Source of the DNA: Bhargavaea massiliensis
GTDB lineage: Bacteria; Bacillota; Bacilli; Bacillales_A; Planococcaceae
Direction: 5' to 3'
DNA length: 64,000 nt
NCBI RefSeq assembly: GCF_018390575.1
Contig: NZ_JAHBCJ010000010.1
Location: 26,234-90,233 of the forward strand
The notes under the pieces were generated by a model. The model worked only from the letters and a program-made list of their open reading frames with translations, ran no database searches and had not been told where the DNA came from. Of the stretch, positions 8,906-16,778 are shown piece after piece. Positions within the stretch are counted from its first letter, which is position 1. Every line of letters begins with the position of its first letter. The position numbers and the translations under genes are program-made.

Positions 8906-11266
8906 ATGAGAAAGTGGCCGAAGTGGCTGCGTTTTGTCCTGTATGCGGCGGGGGCGGCCGTGGCACTGGGGGTTGGTGCACTGATTTTCGTAAGCGTTTA
9001 CATAGGGCGATCCGCGCCGGTCACCGAAGGCGAGCTCCGTGTCCCGGTGCTCCAGTCGGAAGTGACGGTCGTCCGGGACGGAAAGGGCGTGCCGCATATC
9101 CGGGCTGAATCCGACGCCGACCTGTACCGGGCACAGGGCTTTGTCCAGGCGCAGGACCGGCTGTTCCAGATGGATCTGGCACGCCGGCAGGCATCCGGCA
9201 GGCTGGCGGAAGTGGTCGGAGAGGCAGCCGTCCCGTCTGACAAGCTGTTCCGGACGTTCAGCCTCCGTCATGCGGCAGAACAGTCACACGAGGGATACGG
9301 AGAGGAAGCCAAACAGGTGCTCAGCTGGTTCGCTGAAGGGGTGAACGCCTATATCGTTCAGGCAAAAGAAGAAGGCAAGCTGCCATACGAGTTCAGCCTG
9401 CTCGGATACGAGCCGGAGGAGTGGACGCCGCTGGATTCCCTGACGATCGGGAAGTTCATGGCGTATGATCTCGGGGGTCACTGGCAGGCGCTGGCATTCC
9501 GTCACTGGGCGGTGAACAACTTTGATGGTGAAAAGATGGAAGAGCTGTTCATCCATTATCCGGAGGATGCGCCTTCCATCATTGAAGCGAACCGGGCAAA
9601 CCCGGTCCAAGTCGCCGGGGCATTTGATGCTTCACTGATTCCGCCGGAGTTCAACGGCAGCAACAACTGGGTCGTCTCCGGGGACAAGACGGCATCCGGC
9701 AAGCCAATTCTTGCAGACGACCCGCATCTCGGCCTGACGACACCGTCCATCTGGTATGAGATGCACCTGGAGTCGCCGGAGCAGAATGTCGCCGGCGTTA
9801 TTTTCGGCGGCGTTCCGGGCATCATCCTCGGCCACAACGAGGATGTCGCCTGGGGTGTGACGAATGTCGGGCCGGACGTCCAAGACTTGTATATCGAACA
9901 GCCGAACCCGGACGACCCGACGAAGTTTCTTTATGACGGAAAGTGGGAGCAGGCGGATGTCCGTGAAGAACCGATCCGGGTGAAGGACGGGGAGACAGTG
10001 GACTTCCGAGTCGTGACGACACGGCACGGCCCGGTGATTTCAGATATCATGCTTAAGGACACGGGTGCAGGCGCAGTGCTGTCGATGCAGTGGACAGCGC
10101 TTGAGCCGACCCGGGAGCTGGAAGCCGTGCTGACGTACAATAAAGCGTCCGACTGGGAACAGTTCGAAAAAGCGCTGGAAAACTTTAATGCGCCGGCGCA
10201 GAACTTTGTCTTTGCCGCGAAGGACGGAACCATCGCCTACAAGGCGAACGGCAACATCCCGATCCGCAAAAAAGGGGACGGCCAGCTGCCGGTTCCGGGC
10301 GATTCGACGGAATATGGCTGGGAGGGCTATATTCCGTATGAAGAGCTGCCGCGTTCCGTGAATCCTGAAGAAGGGTTTATCGCCACCGCGAACAACCGGG
10401 TCATCGGTGCAGACTATCCATACCACATCACCAACTTCTGGGCACAGCCTTACCGATATGAGCGGATTGCGGAAGTGCTTCGGGAAGGGGATGGCCTGAC
10501 ACCAGAGGACATGATGGCCCTGCAGATGGATGTGAAAAACCTCTATGCACGGGAGTTCCTGGATGACATGGTCGGCTCGCTGAAAGCGACGGGCGCAGCG
10601 GAAGAATACGCATCTGCCGTCCGGATGCTTGAAGACTGGAACCTCGAGGACGACAAGGAGCTGGGGGCACCGCTCATTTTCCACCGCTGGATCCAGCAAT
10701 TGCCGAGGACCATGCTGCGTCCCTCCATGCCAGGGGATGTCTATGACCTCATGCCGGGCAAGAACCACATCACCGATGAAATGATGCGGCAGGCCTATGC
10801 GGGAAATCCCGGTGCCTGGGTGAGCGGATACGGGGGAGTCGATGCATGGGTCACCGACTCGTTCAAACGCGCAGTCTTGTCCATCGCGGATGCCTATGGC
10901 GATGACACGGATAACTGGAGGTGGGGCGACTACCACCAGCTCGTCTTCCCCCACCCGGTCGGCGGCGCATCGCCGATCTTGGAACGATACCTGAACCCGC
11001 CGCCCACACCGGTGAGCGGCTCGCACATCACCGTCCAGGCCGCCGGATTCAACTACGACGGCACGGCCGACCACGGCGCATCCTGGCGGTTCGTCGCCGA
11101 CCTCTCCGACCTCTCGCGCACCTGGCATATCGTCGGACCCGGCCAGAGCGGCCATGTAAAATCCGATTGGTTCCATGACCAGGTGGACGACTGGGTAAAA
11201 GGCGATTATCACGAAACCCGGATCGACGGGACCGCGGAAGGTGATGAGCTGAAGCTCGTGCCGTGA
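8906..11266 (+). CDS. Penicillin acylase (S45) family amidase, membrane-anchored
   Basis: A 786-residue Ntn-hydrolase of the penicillin amidase family. Such enzymes are made as one chain and self-cleave into alpha and beta subunits. The beta-chain nucleophile should be Ser252 in GSNNWVVSG, followed by the conserved LADDPHLGLTTPSIWYEMHL. The N-terminus (about residues 8-30) is a hydrophobic helix after basic residues, so the enzyme is probably outside the membrane, anchored or secreted. Substrates cannot be read from sequence; family members cleave beta-lactam side chains or N-acyl-homoserine lactones. ATG 8906 is chosen because AGGGGGG lies eight bases upstream. Confidence 0.88.
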   Translation: MRKWPKWLRFVLYAAGAAVALGVGALIFVSVYIGRSAPVTEGELRVPVLQSEVTVVRDGKGVPHIRAESDADLYRAQGFVQAQDRLFQMDLARRQASGRLAEVVGEAAVPSDKLFRTFSLRHAAEQSHEGYGEEAKQVLSWFAEGVNAYIVQAKEEGKLPYEFSLLGYEPEEWTPLDSLTIGKFMAYDLGGHWQALAFRHWAVNNFDGEKMEELFIHYPEDAPSIIEANRANPVQVAGAFDASLIPPEFNGSNNWVVSGDKTASGKPILADDPHLGLTTPSIWYEMHLESPEQNVAGVIFGGVPGIILGHNEDVAWGVTNVGPDVQDLYIEQPNPDDPTKFLYDGKWEQADVREEPIRVKDGETVDFRVVTTRHGPVISDIMLKDTGAGAVLSMQWTALEPTRELEAVLTYNKASDWEQFEKALENFNAPAQNFVFAAKDGTIAYKANGNIPIRKKGDGQLPVPGDSTEYGWEGYIPYEELPRSVNPEEGFIATANNRVIGADYPYHITNFWAQPYRYERIAEVLREGDGLTPEDMMALQMDVKNLYAREFLDDMVGSLKATGAAEEYASAVRMLEDWNLEDDKELGAPLIFHRWIQQLPRTMLRPSMPGDVYDLMPGKNHITDEMMRQAYAGNPGAWVSGYGGVDAWVTDSFKRAVLSIADAYGDDTDNWRWGDYHQLVFPHPVGGASPILERYLNPPPTPVSGSHITVQAAGFNYDGTADHGASWRFVADLSDLSRTWHIVGPGQSGHVKSDWFHDQVDDWVKGDYHETRIDGTAEGDELKLVP

Positions 11267-11290
11267 AGGGGTGAGTTGGAGAATGGGGCG

Positions 11291-11490
11291 TGGTGTTACA
11301 AGGCGTGCGGATTTGCAATCTGGCGCACTGATTTGCCGCATGGGGATCTGATTTGCCACAAGGAGCTCCGACTTGCAATAAGGAACCGGGAGTTGCAACA
11401 AGGGGTCGGTAGTTGCCACAAGGAGGTCCGACTTGCAATAAGGGTCACCGACTTGAAATAAGGCACCCGAACTTGAAATAAGCAGACGGA
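11291..11490. repeat. Tandem array of ten 20-bp units
   Basis: Ten head-to-tail 20-base units fill the gap between the acylase and the lipoprotein gene. Units begin at 11291, 11311 and every 20 bases to 11471. The conserved part is A(C/T/G)TTGC(A/C)A(T/C)AAGG; the last 7 bases vary. The first and last units are most diverged. The spacing is exact, with no insertions. The variable ends are too short and the conserved parts too imperfect for CRISPR. Confidence 0.85.
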
Positions 11491-11513
11491 TCATCCGGAG
11501 AGAGGGGAATATA

Positions 11514-11885
11514 GTGAGAAGGTTTATAGTTCGTGCAATCATTGCCGCGGGGCTCCTGTCAGGCTGCAGCGACCCGGAAGTCACGAGCTTCAGCGAAGTC
11601 ACTCAGATTACGGGAGATGTGTGGAAACACGTCGACCCGGCTCTGCACCTTCAGCTGCTATCTTCGGAAGACCAGACCTACATCGTTTTCCAATCGGAGC
11701 AGGCTGTGACGGCAGACTATGAGATCAAAGACAATTTGGTCATCATCAAGCTGGACGAGTCCGGCAGCAAACAGGAAGTTACGGAAACCCATGTCTACCA
11801 ACTGAAGACGAACGCTAAACAAGACACGATCGACGTCCGGGTGAACGGGGAGCAGCGGCCGTTCGACCAAGTGTCCGTTTTCTGA
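11514..11885 (+). CDS. Small putative lipoprotein, function unknown
   Basis: A 123-residue protein with a short signal peptide ending in the lipobox LLSGC (Cys18), so it is likely diacylglyceryl-modified and anchored outside the membrane. The remainder is polar and predicted beta-rich; I recognise no family. The GTG start is preceded by GAGAGGGG. It follows the 20-bp repeat array and ends before a terminator shared with the convergent P1 peptidase gene. Confidence 0.7.
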   Translation: MRRFIVRAIIAAGLLSGCSDPEVTSFSEVTQITGDVWKHVDPALHLQLLSSEDQTYIVFQSEQAVTADYEIKDNLVIIKLDESGSKQEVTETHVYQLKTNAKQDTIDVRVNGEQRPFDQVSVF

Positions 11886-11947
11886 GGGGCGGGAGCCTTC
11901 AGCTGAAGGTGGTGCGGTGAATGGGAAGACTCAGCTTTAGCAGATAG

Positions 11948-11984
11948 AAAAAGAGAACTTCCATAACCAGGAAGTTCTCTTTTT
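11948..11984. terminator. Bidirectional terminator
   Basis: A 15-bp perfect stem AAAAAGAGAACTTCC/GGAAGTTCTCTTTTT lies between the convergent lipoprotein and P1 peptidase genes. It has T-runs on both strands. Confidence 0.88.
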
Positions 11985-12000
11985 CATGGCAAGGACCGCT

Positions 12001-13017
12001 TTACCGGAACTCCGCTTTCCGGACTACTCTCCCTTTCCTGCCGGTTGTCGTCTCCGCGTGTAGGAGCGACTGCAGGACGGCTTCCTCGGTCGAAGCGATC
12101 ACCGCTTCGAACAGATCATTCATAATCGGGTGGTCGTCTTTGATAATTTCCCGTGTGACGGTCATGTCTTTGCCGCCGTGCGGGGTCAGCAGACCGTTGG
12201 AGAAAGCGATGATGATGTCGCCGCTCCCGTTGTGGATGTGGGTGCCTGTCCGGCCGAGCCCGATCGCGGCGCGCTTGGCAATCCGCTTTAGCTGCCGGGC
12301 GTCCAGCGGGGCATCGGTCGCGACGACGATGATGACCGAGCCGTCCGGGCGCTTTTCTTCTTCGGCAACCGGTGTTTCGGGGGCCGGCTCTTCCGGCGTA
12401 ACCCAGCCCGGGAAGCGGCACTCATGGCCGCGGCCGAAGTTGGTGAGGACGAGCGTGCCGACGGTAAACGACCGGCTGACGGCCTCCACGATCCGTGATG
12501 AACTGCCGATTCCGCCTTTCGCCCCGTAGCAGATCATGCCCTTGCCGGCACCGACCGCGCCTTGCGACAGTTCGCCTCCGGAAGCCTCACGGATCGCCCG
12601 GATAGCGTCATCCGGCCGCACGGCCATCTTCCGCATCGAGTTCAGGTAACTGTCGTTGCACTCGCCGACGACGATATTGAGTGAACTGGTGGAATCCCCG
12701 ATTGCCGGGTTTTCGTCCAGCATGTATTGGAGCGTTCCTTCAAGCACTGCGCCCACACTGAATGTGTTTGTCAGCATGATCGGGGATTCCAATACGCCGA
12801 GTTCCTCGACCTGGACGAGGCCCGCCGTTTTTCCGAAGCCGTTCAATACAAACGAGGCGGCGGCCGGCTTTTCCTCGAACCAGTTGCCTCCGTGCGGGAG
12901 GATGGCCGTCACCCCGGTGCAGAAATAATCGTCCCCGTCACCGAGCTGATCAAGCGTCACGTGGCCGACCGACACCCCTTCGACGTCGGTGATGGCATTC
13001 CATTTTCCTTTTTTCAT
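12001..13017 (-). CDS. P1 family peptidase (DmpA/BapA type)
   Basis: A 338-residue protein of peptidase family S58. Members such as DmpA and BapA are aminopeptidases acting on D- or beta-amino-acid N-termini. They self-process between a Gly and a catalytic Ser/Thr. The matching region here is GAGKGMICYGAKGGIGSSSR (about 156-175), with the GS junction at 171-172. Other conserved parts are ITDVEGVSVGH near the start and RTGTHIHNGSGDIIIAFS near the C-terminus. A proline/glutamate-rich insert (about 210-225) is unusual. Cytoplasmic, no signal peptide. Confidence 0.88.
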   Translation of the reverse strand: MKKGKWNAITDVEGVSVGHVTLDQLGDGDDYFCTGVTAILPHGGNWFEEKPAAASFVLNGFGKTAGLVQVEELGVLESPIMLTNTFSVGAVLEGTLQYMLDENPAIGDSTSSLNIVVGECNDSYLNSMRKMAVRPDDAIRAIREASGGELSQGAVGAGKGMICYGAKGGIGSSSRIVEAVSRSFTVGTLVLTNFGRGHECRFPGWVTPEEPAPETPVAEEEKRPDGSVIIVVATDAPLDARQLKRIAKRAAIGLGRTGTHIHNGSGDIIIAFSNGLLTPHGGKDMTVTREIIKDDHPIMNDLFEAVIASTEEAVLQSLLHAETTTGRKGRVVRKAEFR

Positions 13018-13086
13018 TTGCCGGATCCCCCTTGTGTACTTGCTCTGTTTTCCATTATCTCAAAGTTCAATCGCGAATGGGCACAT

Positions 13087-13116
13087 GAAAAAGCCGTCCC
13101 GCTTTTTGGGACGGCT
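13087..13116 (-). terminator. Terminator of the UspA gene
   Basis: The stem GCCGTCCC/GGGACGGC overlaps the stop of the usp gene, with T-rich sequence following on the minus strand. Confidence 0.75.
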
Positions 13117-13532
13117 CACTTCACGAGCAAGACGGGGCATTCGGCGCGCTTGGCGACTTTGTGGCTGACGCTGCCGAGGACCATCTCCTGGAAAGCATTT
13201 AAGCCGCGGCTCCCTACGATGGCCAGGTCATAGCCGGCGGAATTGATGAATTTGACGATGGCAGGTCCGGGTTCGCCGAACTGAATCTGCAGTCCGGGCC
13301 GGATTCCCTTGTCGCTGAAAACGTCGAAAACCTCGGATAGTTGGTCTCGGATGCGTGATTCCAGCTCTTCTTTTGTGACATGTTCAAATTCCGGCGGCCG
13401 CGACCGGTCATGATCCACGACATAAAGCAGGTCGACGGACGCGCCTGTCGCTTCCGCGATGGTGGCACCATGCTTGGCCGCTCGGCCTGAGTGCGCAGAG
13501 CCGTCCACTGCAACGATAATTTTTTCGTACAT
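13116..13532 (-). CDS. Universal stress protein UspA family
   Basis: A 138-residue single-domain UspA protein. It has the opening IIVAVDGSAHSGRAAKHG, whose Asp contacts nucleotide, and the ATP-binding loop G-x2-G-x9-G-S seen as GSRGLNAFQEMVLGSVS. This places it in the ATP-binding UspFG-like group. Such proteins help cells survive starvation and stress; partners are usually unknown. It is monocistronic, with a terminator at the stop. Confidence 0.9.
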   Translation of the reverse strand: MYEKIIVAVDGSAHSGRAAKHGATIAEATGASVDLLYVVDHDRSRPPEFEHVTKEELESRIRDQLSEVFDVFSDKGIRPGLQIQFGEPGPAIVKFINSAGYDLAIVGSRGLNAFQEMVLGSVSHKVAKRAECPVLLVK

Positions 13533-13647
13533 TCGTCCGGTGTCCTCCTTCGGTTTCCGGAATGGGCGGAAGCGATCCGCCCAGACGCCCGGCCAGACGG
13601 GCGCGGGGAAACGTTCTTACTTTAATACTATATTCCCTCCATTCCGT

Positions 13648-13684
13648 TTGAAAACCTTTTGACTCAAAAGAAAAAGGTTTTCAA
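13648..13684. repeat. 13-bp perfect inverted repeat
   Basis: TTGAAAACCTTTT and AAAAGGTTTTCAA flank an 11-base centre. It is in the gap between divergent genes rather than at a gene end, so it may be an operator or a transcript hairpin. Confidence 0.6.
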
Positions 13685-13779
13685 CAGTGTGTGTGAATAA
13701 CGAATAGAAGCTAAGCCGGAAAACGTTGTGTATAATCAAAGAAACGGCTATGTTTGCAGTAGCACTTAAAATTGTCGGA

Positions 13780-13803
13780 CTGCTCCGGTTTGGACCGGAG
13801 CAG
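13780..13803 (+). other. 10-bp hairpin in the leader of the double-GNAT gene
   Basis: CTGCTCCGGT and ACCGGAGCAG are separated by TTGG. There is no T-run, so it is not a standard terminator; it would fold in the 5' leader of the downstream gene. Confidence 0.5.
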
Positions 13804-13866
13804 CTGATACTCCGTGTCCCCAGACTCTCCGAACGGGACACGGCAATGCGGCAAGGGGGGACACGG

Positions 13867-14976
13867 ATGAAACTGACGGAATGGACGATGCAGGAACAGG
13901 AAGAACTCATCCACTTCATGACGGAGAGCAGCTGGCCGTATCATGGCATTCCGCATCCCGCCCGGGAGATGATCGAAAAGGCGATCGACGACGGCGGCTA
14001 CGAATCGGATGAGGTAAAGACGTTCTGGGTGGAGACCGATGACCGGGAGAAGGTCGGCATCGTCAAGCTGTATGACATGCAGGACGAGATTCCGATGTTT
14101 GATTTGCGGATTGCGGAACGGGCGCGCGGCAGAGGATTTGGCCCGAGGGCGCTCCGCCTGATCTGCGACTATGTGTTCAGCCTGCCGGACAAGAAGATCC
14201 GGCTGGAAGGGCACACCCGCCAAGACAACGCCGCGATGAGGAAAACGTTCGAGAGGGCGGGTTTCGTAAAAGAAGGCCATCTCCGCAGGTCATGGTACTC
14301 TCCGAAAGAGGATTCCTACTACGATGCCGTCACGTACGGCATCACGCGTGAGGACTTCGAGAGCGGCAAGACGACCCCCGTTGAGTGGAACGACCGGGAG
14401 ATTGCGGCAACTACCGATAACCAGGGCCGTCCGCCGGGCTTCCCGGAAGAGTTCCGCTCGGACCGGCTCCTGATCCGCGCACCCCGCGTGGAGGATGCGG
14501 CCGATGTGTATGACGCGCTTACCTATTCCCATCCGGAACTGAAGGAATGGCTCCCATTCGCCAAGGACAAGCCGACGCTGGAAGGCGTGGAGGACAGCCT
14601 GAGGGGGGCGGTGGCCGATTTTATCACCCGGAAAGATCTGCGCCTGCATCTTTACCGGCGGGAAGACGGCGCGTTCATCGGCTCGTCCGGCCTGCACCGG
14701 ATCAACTGGGACGTCCCGAAATTCGAGATCGGCTACTGGATCGATACCCGCTACACGGGCCACGGCTATATCACCGAAGCCGTGGAACGGATCACGCAGT
14801 TCGCCGCGGAGACGCTTGGCGCCCGCAGGGTCGAAATCCGGTGCGACACAAAGAATGTGAGGAGCAGGGCCATCCCGGAAAAACTGGGCTTTGAACTCGA
14901 AGGCATCCTGAAAAATGACGATGTCGCCGCGGACGGCAGCCTCCGCGACACATGCGTGTATGCCAAAGTGAAGTAA
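13867..14976 (+). CDS. Tandem double GNAT acetyltransferase
   Basis: A 369-residue protein made of two GNAT acetyltransferase domains. The first (about 1-165) has the acetyl-CoA loop RARGRGFGPRAL and ends with the RimL-like NAAMRKTFERAGF. The second (about 197-369) starts with the RimJ/RimL opening RSDRLLIRAPRVED and has RYTGHGYITEAVERI and SRAIPEKLGFELEG. RimJ/RimL-type enzymes acetylate protein N-termini or small amines; this substrate is unknown. ATG 13867 follows a run of six G at ideal distance; 47 upstream in-frame codons lack a start signal. Confidence 0.85.
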   Translation: MKLTEWTMQEQEELIHFMTESSWPYHGIPHPAREMIEKAIDDGGYESDEVKTFWVETDDREKVGIVKLYDMQDEIPMFDLRIAERARGRGFGPRALRLICDYVFSLPDKKIRLEGHTRQDNAAMRKTFERAGFVKEGHLRRSWYSPKEDSYYDAVTYGITREDFESGKTTPVEWNDREIAATTDNQGRPPGFPEEFRSDRLLIRAPRVEDAADVYDALTYSHPELKEWLPFAKDKPTLEGVEDSLRGAVADFITRKDLRLHLYRREDGAFIGSSGLHRINWDVPKFEIGYWIDTRYTGHGYITEAVERITQFAAETLGARRVEIRCDTKNVRSRAIPEKLGFELEGILKNDDVAADGSLRDTCVYAKVK

Positions 14977-15000
14977 GTATGACCGCCGGCTTTTTGGTGA

Positions 15001-15058
15001 GTGTAAAAAACTCTCCGGGTGTTAAGCACCCCCGCCGAGTGTAAAGAAAACCGCCTTT
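15001..15058. repeat. Short degenerate repeat, about three units of 18-20 bp
   Basis: GTGTAAAAAAC (15001), GTGTTAAGCACC (15019) and GTGTAAAGAAAACC (15039) recur at 18- and 20-base spacing between the GNAT gene and the lmo0937-like gene. It resembles the other intergenic arrays in period but is too short to be certain. Confidence 0.35.
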
Positions 15059-15074
15059 GCACGCCCCACCACGA

Positions 15075-15119
15075 AACTAAAGGGATGCCGCTCGACTTGC
15101 ATGCGGCATCCCTTTAGTT
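15075..15119. terminator. 17-bp hairpin between convergent genes
   Basis: AACTAAAGGGATGCCGC pairs perfectly with GCGGCATCCCTTTAGTT across an 11-base loop. It lies between the double-GNAT gene and the minus-strand small membrane gene. The flanking T-tracts are modest, so it likely serves as a bidirectional terminator. Confidence 0.7.
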
Positions 15120-15273
15120 AATGTTTATTCCTGCCGGTGAGCAGCTGGAAGATGAAGATGATCCCGGCAATGATGAGGACGATGTGAATCAGCCCGCCGA
15201 AAATATCGAGCAGGAAGCCAATCAGCCAGAATGCGATCAGAATCAGTATGATCCACCAAAGGATTTTGCCCAT
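15118..15273 (-). CDS. Lmo0937-family small membrane protein
   Basis: A 51-residue protein with start MGKILWWIILILIAFW and end IFIFQLLTGRNKH. It has two hydrophobic segments separated by FLLDIFGGLIHI. This pattern is the Lmo0937/DUF5670 family of tiny membrane proteins widespread in Firmicutes, sometimes stress-induced; function unknown. Its stop overlaps the end of the hairpin at 15075-15119. The sequence upstream of the ATG has no strong AGGAGG, so expression level is uncertain, but the family resemblance is clear. Confidence 0.75.
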   Translation of the reverse strand: MGKILWWIILILIAFWLIGFLLDIFGGLIHIVLIIAGIIFIFQLLTGRNKH

Positions 15274-15392
15274 GACGTCACCCGCTTTCCGTCTTGTCTG
15301 TTAACCAAATCCTACCCTCCGGCGTTCCCGGATAAACCGGGACGGCTCCGTGCTATAATGGACGGACAGGCAATGGAAGGGGCGGATCTGGC

Positions 15393-15830
15393 ATGGCGAC
15401 GCCGAGTATGGAAGACTATCTTGAGCAAATCTGGCTTAAGTCGGCCGCTACCGGGGAGGCGCGCGTTTCCGATGTCGCGGAAGCGCTGGAAGTCCTGCCG
15501 TCATCGGTGACGAAGATGGCGAGGAAGCTTGACCGGGAAGGCTACTTAGTTTATGAACGCTATAAAGGGTTAATATTAACTTCAAAGGGCGAAGCATTCG
15601 GCCGGAAGCTGGCCGGCCGCCATGAGTTGCTCGAACGCTTTCTCCGGCTGATCGGTGTGGACGAGAAGCACGTCTACAATGATGTCGAAGGAATTGAACA
15701 TCACCTGAGCTGGGACGCGATTGACCGCATCACCGAACTTGTGCAGGTCCTCGAAGACCATCCGGCAATTCTAGGCAAGTTGGAGCGGTATCGTGCGGCA
15801 GGCGGTGCGGAAGAAGAAAGGGAGAGATAA
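15393..15830 (+). CDS. mntR: Manganese-dependent regulator MntR
   Basis: A 145-residue DtxR-family repressor that senses Mn(II) and represses Mn uptake genes. The N-terminal winged helix begins [12 protein letters not shown], as in B. subtilis MntR, and contains [20 protein letters not shown]. All metal ligands known from B. subtilis are present at the same positions: Asp8, Glu11, His77, Glu99, Glu102 and His103. Asp8 (not Met) is the feature of Mn-specific members. The C-terminal tail is slightly extended. It is followed after two bases by cvfB, so they are probably co-transcribed. Confidence 0.95.
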   Translation: MATPSMEDYLEQIWLKSAATGEARVSDVAEALEVLPSSVTKMARKLDREGYLVYERYKGLILTSKGEAFGRKLAGRHELLERFLRLIGVDEKHVYNDVEGIEHHLSWDAIDRITELVQVLEDHPAILGKLERYRAAGGAEEERER

Positions 15831-15832
15831 AT

Positions 15833-16708
15833 ATGGCAAAGGCGGAATCCGGGCGAATTATCGAGGCGCTCGCGGAACGGCGGGAAGGCTCCCGCTGGGT
15901 ACTGTCCTGCGACGGGCAGGAATTTAATATGAACGCATCAGAAGCGCCGGAAGATCTCAATGAAGGGGACAGGCTGAAAGTATTTCTCCACCCGGACCGC
16001 CGCGGCAACCTGGTCGCGACGAGCCGGCTGCCCCGGATGGAAGCCGGTTCGTACGGCTGGGCGGAAGTGATCGACACGGACGGGCGCGATGGCATCCGAA
16101 CGGACATCGGTTCCTCCGTCGAAGTCATCGTCAACCCGAAGGACATGCCGCAGCTCAGGGAGCTCTGGCCGGAGCCCGGTGACTGTCTGTACATGACGCT
16201 GCGCACGGACAAGGGCGGCAACCTGTTCGGACGGCTGATCACCGAGGAACGCATCAAGGATGAGTATGTCGATGCCCCGGCCTCTCTTTTCAATAAAAAT
16301 CTCAAAGCCCGGGCGTACCGGCTGCTTCCGGTCGGCGCATTCATGCTGAGCGAGCCGCAAAAGTACCGGATCTTCGTCCACCATACGGAGATGAAGTTCG
16401 AGCCTCGGCTCGGGCAGGAAGTCGAGGTGCGGGTGGTGGGCATCCGGGAAGACGGCTCTCTGAACGGTTCCCTTCTCCCGCGGAAAGAGGAGCGGATCGG
16501 CGATGATGCGGAAACGGTGCTCCGTTATCTGAACGGGGCCGGCGGGAAGATGCCGTTCACCGACAAGTCGGCTCCCGAAGAGATCAGCGAAATGTTCGAC
16601 ATGAGCAAAGCGTCATTTAAGCGGGCAATCGGCAAACTGCTGAAAGAACGCAAAATCAAGCAGGAAGACGGCTGGACCTATTTGAAGGATAACCAGCGGG
16701 ATTCGTGA
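15833..16708 (+). CDS. cvfB: CvfB-family S1 RNA-binding protein
   Basis: A 291-residue protein of the CvfB/YitL family. It has several S1-like OB-fold domains (about 1-220) followed by a winged-helix domain (about 225-285), seen as SAPEEISEMFDMSKASFKRA. In Staphylococcus aureus CvfB binds RNA and affects virulence gene expression; in Bacillus the role is unclear. ATG 15833 lies behind GGGAGAG, two bases after mntR. A terminator-like hairpin follows. Confidence 0.88.
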   Translation: MAKAESGRIIEALAERREGSRWVLSCDGQEFNMNASEAPEDLNEGDRLKVFLHPDRRGNLVATSRLPRMEAGSYGWAEVIDTDGRDGIRTDIGSSVEVIVNPKDMPQLRELWPEPGDCLYMTLRTDKGGNLFGRLITEERIKDEYVDAPASLFNKNLKARAYRLLPVGAFMLSEPQKYRIFVHHTEMKFEPRLGQEVEVRVVGIREDGSLNGSLLPRKEERIGDDAETVLRYLNGAGGKMPFTDKSAPEEISEMFDMSKASFKRAIGKLLKERKIKQEDGWTYLKDNQRDS

Positions 16709-16719
16709 AACTTTTTACC

Positions 16720-16754
16720 CTCTCCGCCCGTTCATATGGGTGGGGAGTTCTTTT
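16720..16754 (+). terminator. Terminator after cvfB
   Basis: A 10-bp stem CTCTCCGCCC/GGGTGGGGAG (one G-T wobble) with TTCTTTT downstream. Confidence 0.65.
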
Positions 16755-16778
16755 GCATCCAGGAAAGGGGAAAACTTG

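Larger units (their letters stand above)
13533..13866. other. Intergenic region with two perfect inverted repeats
   Basis: This gap of 334 bases lies between divergent usp and the double-GNAT gene. It contains the inverted repeat at 13648-13684 and the hairpin at 13780-13803. No coding capacity is convincing: an in-frame extension of the GNAT gene runs back to 13726 but lacks a ribosome binding site. Confidence 0.5.

Noticed and set aside
11291..11490. CRISPR-like array
   Set aside because: The period is 20 bases with about 13 partly conserved and 7 variable bases. CRISPRs have near-identical repeats of about 24-40 bases with unique spacers of similar size, and no cas gene is present.
10040..11602. 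520-codon antisense frame over the acylase gene and the 20-bp array
   Set aside because: No ribosome binding site or family motif. It is explained by GC-rich codon bias of the acylase gene plus the repeats.
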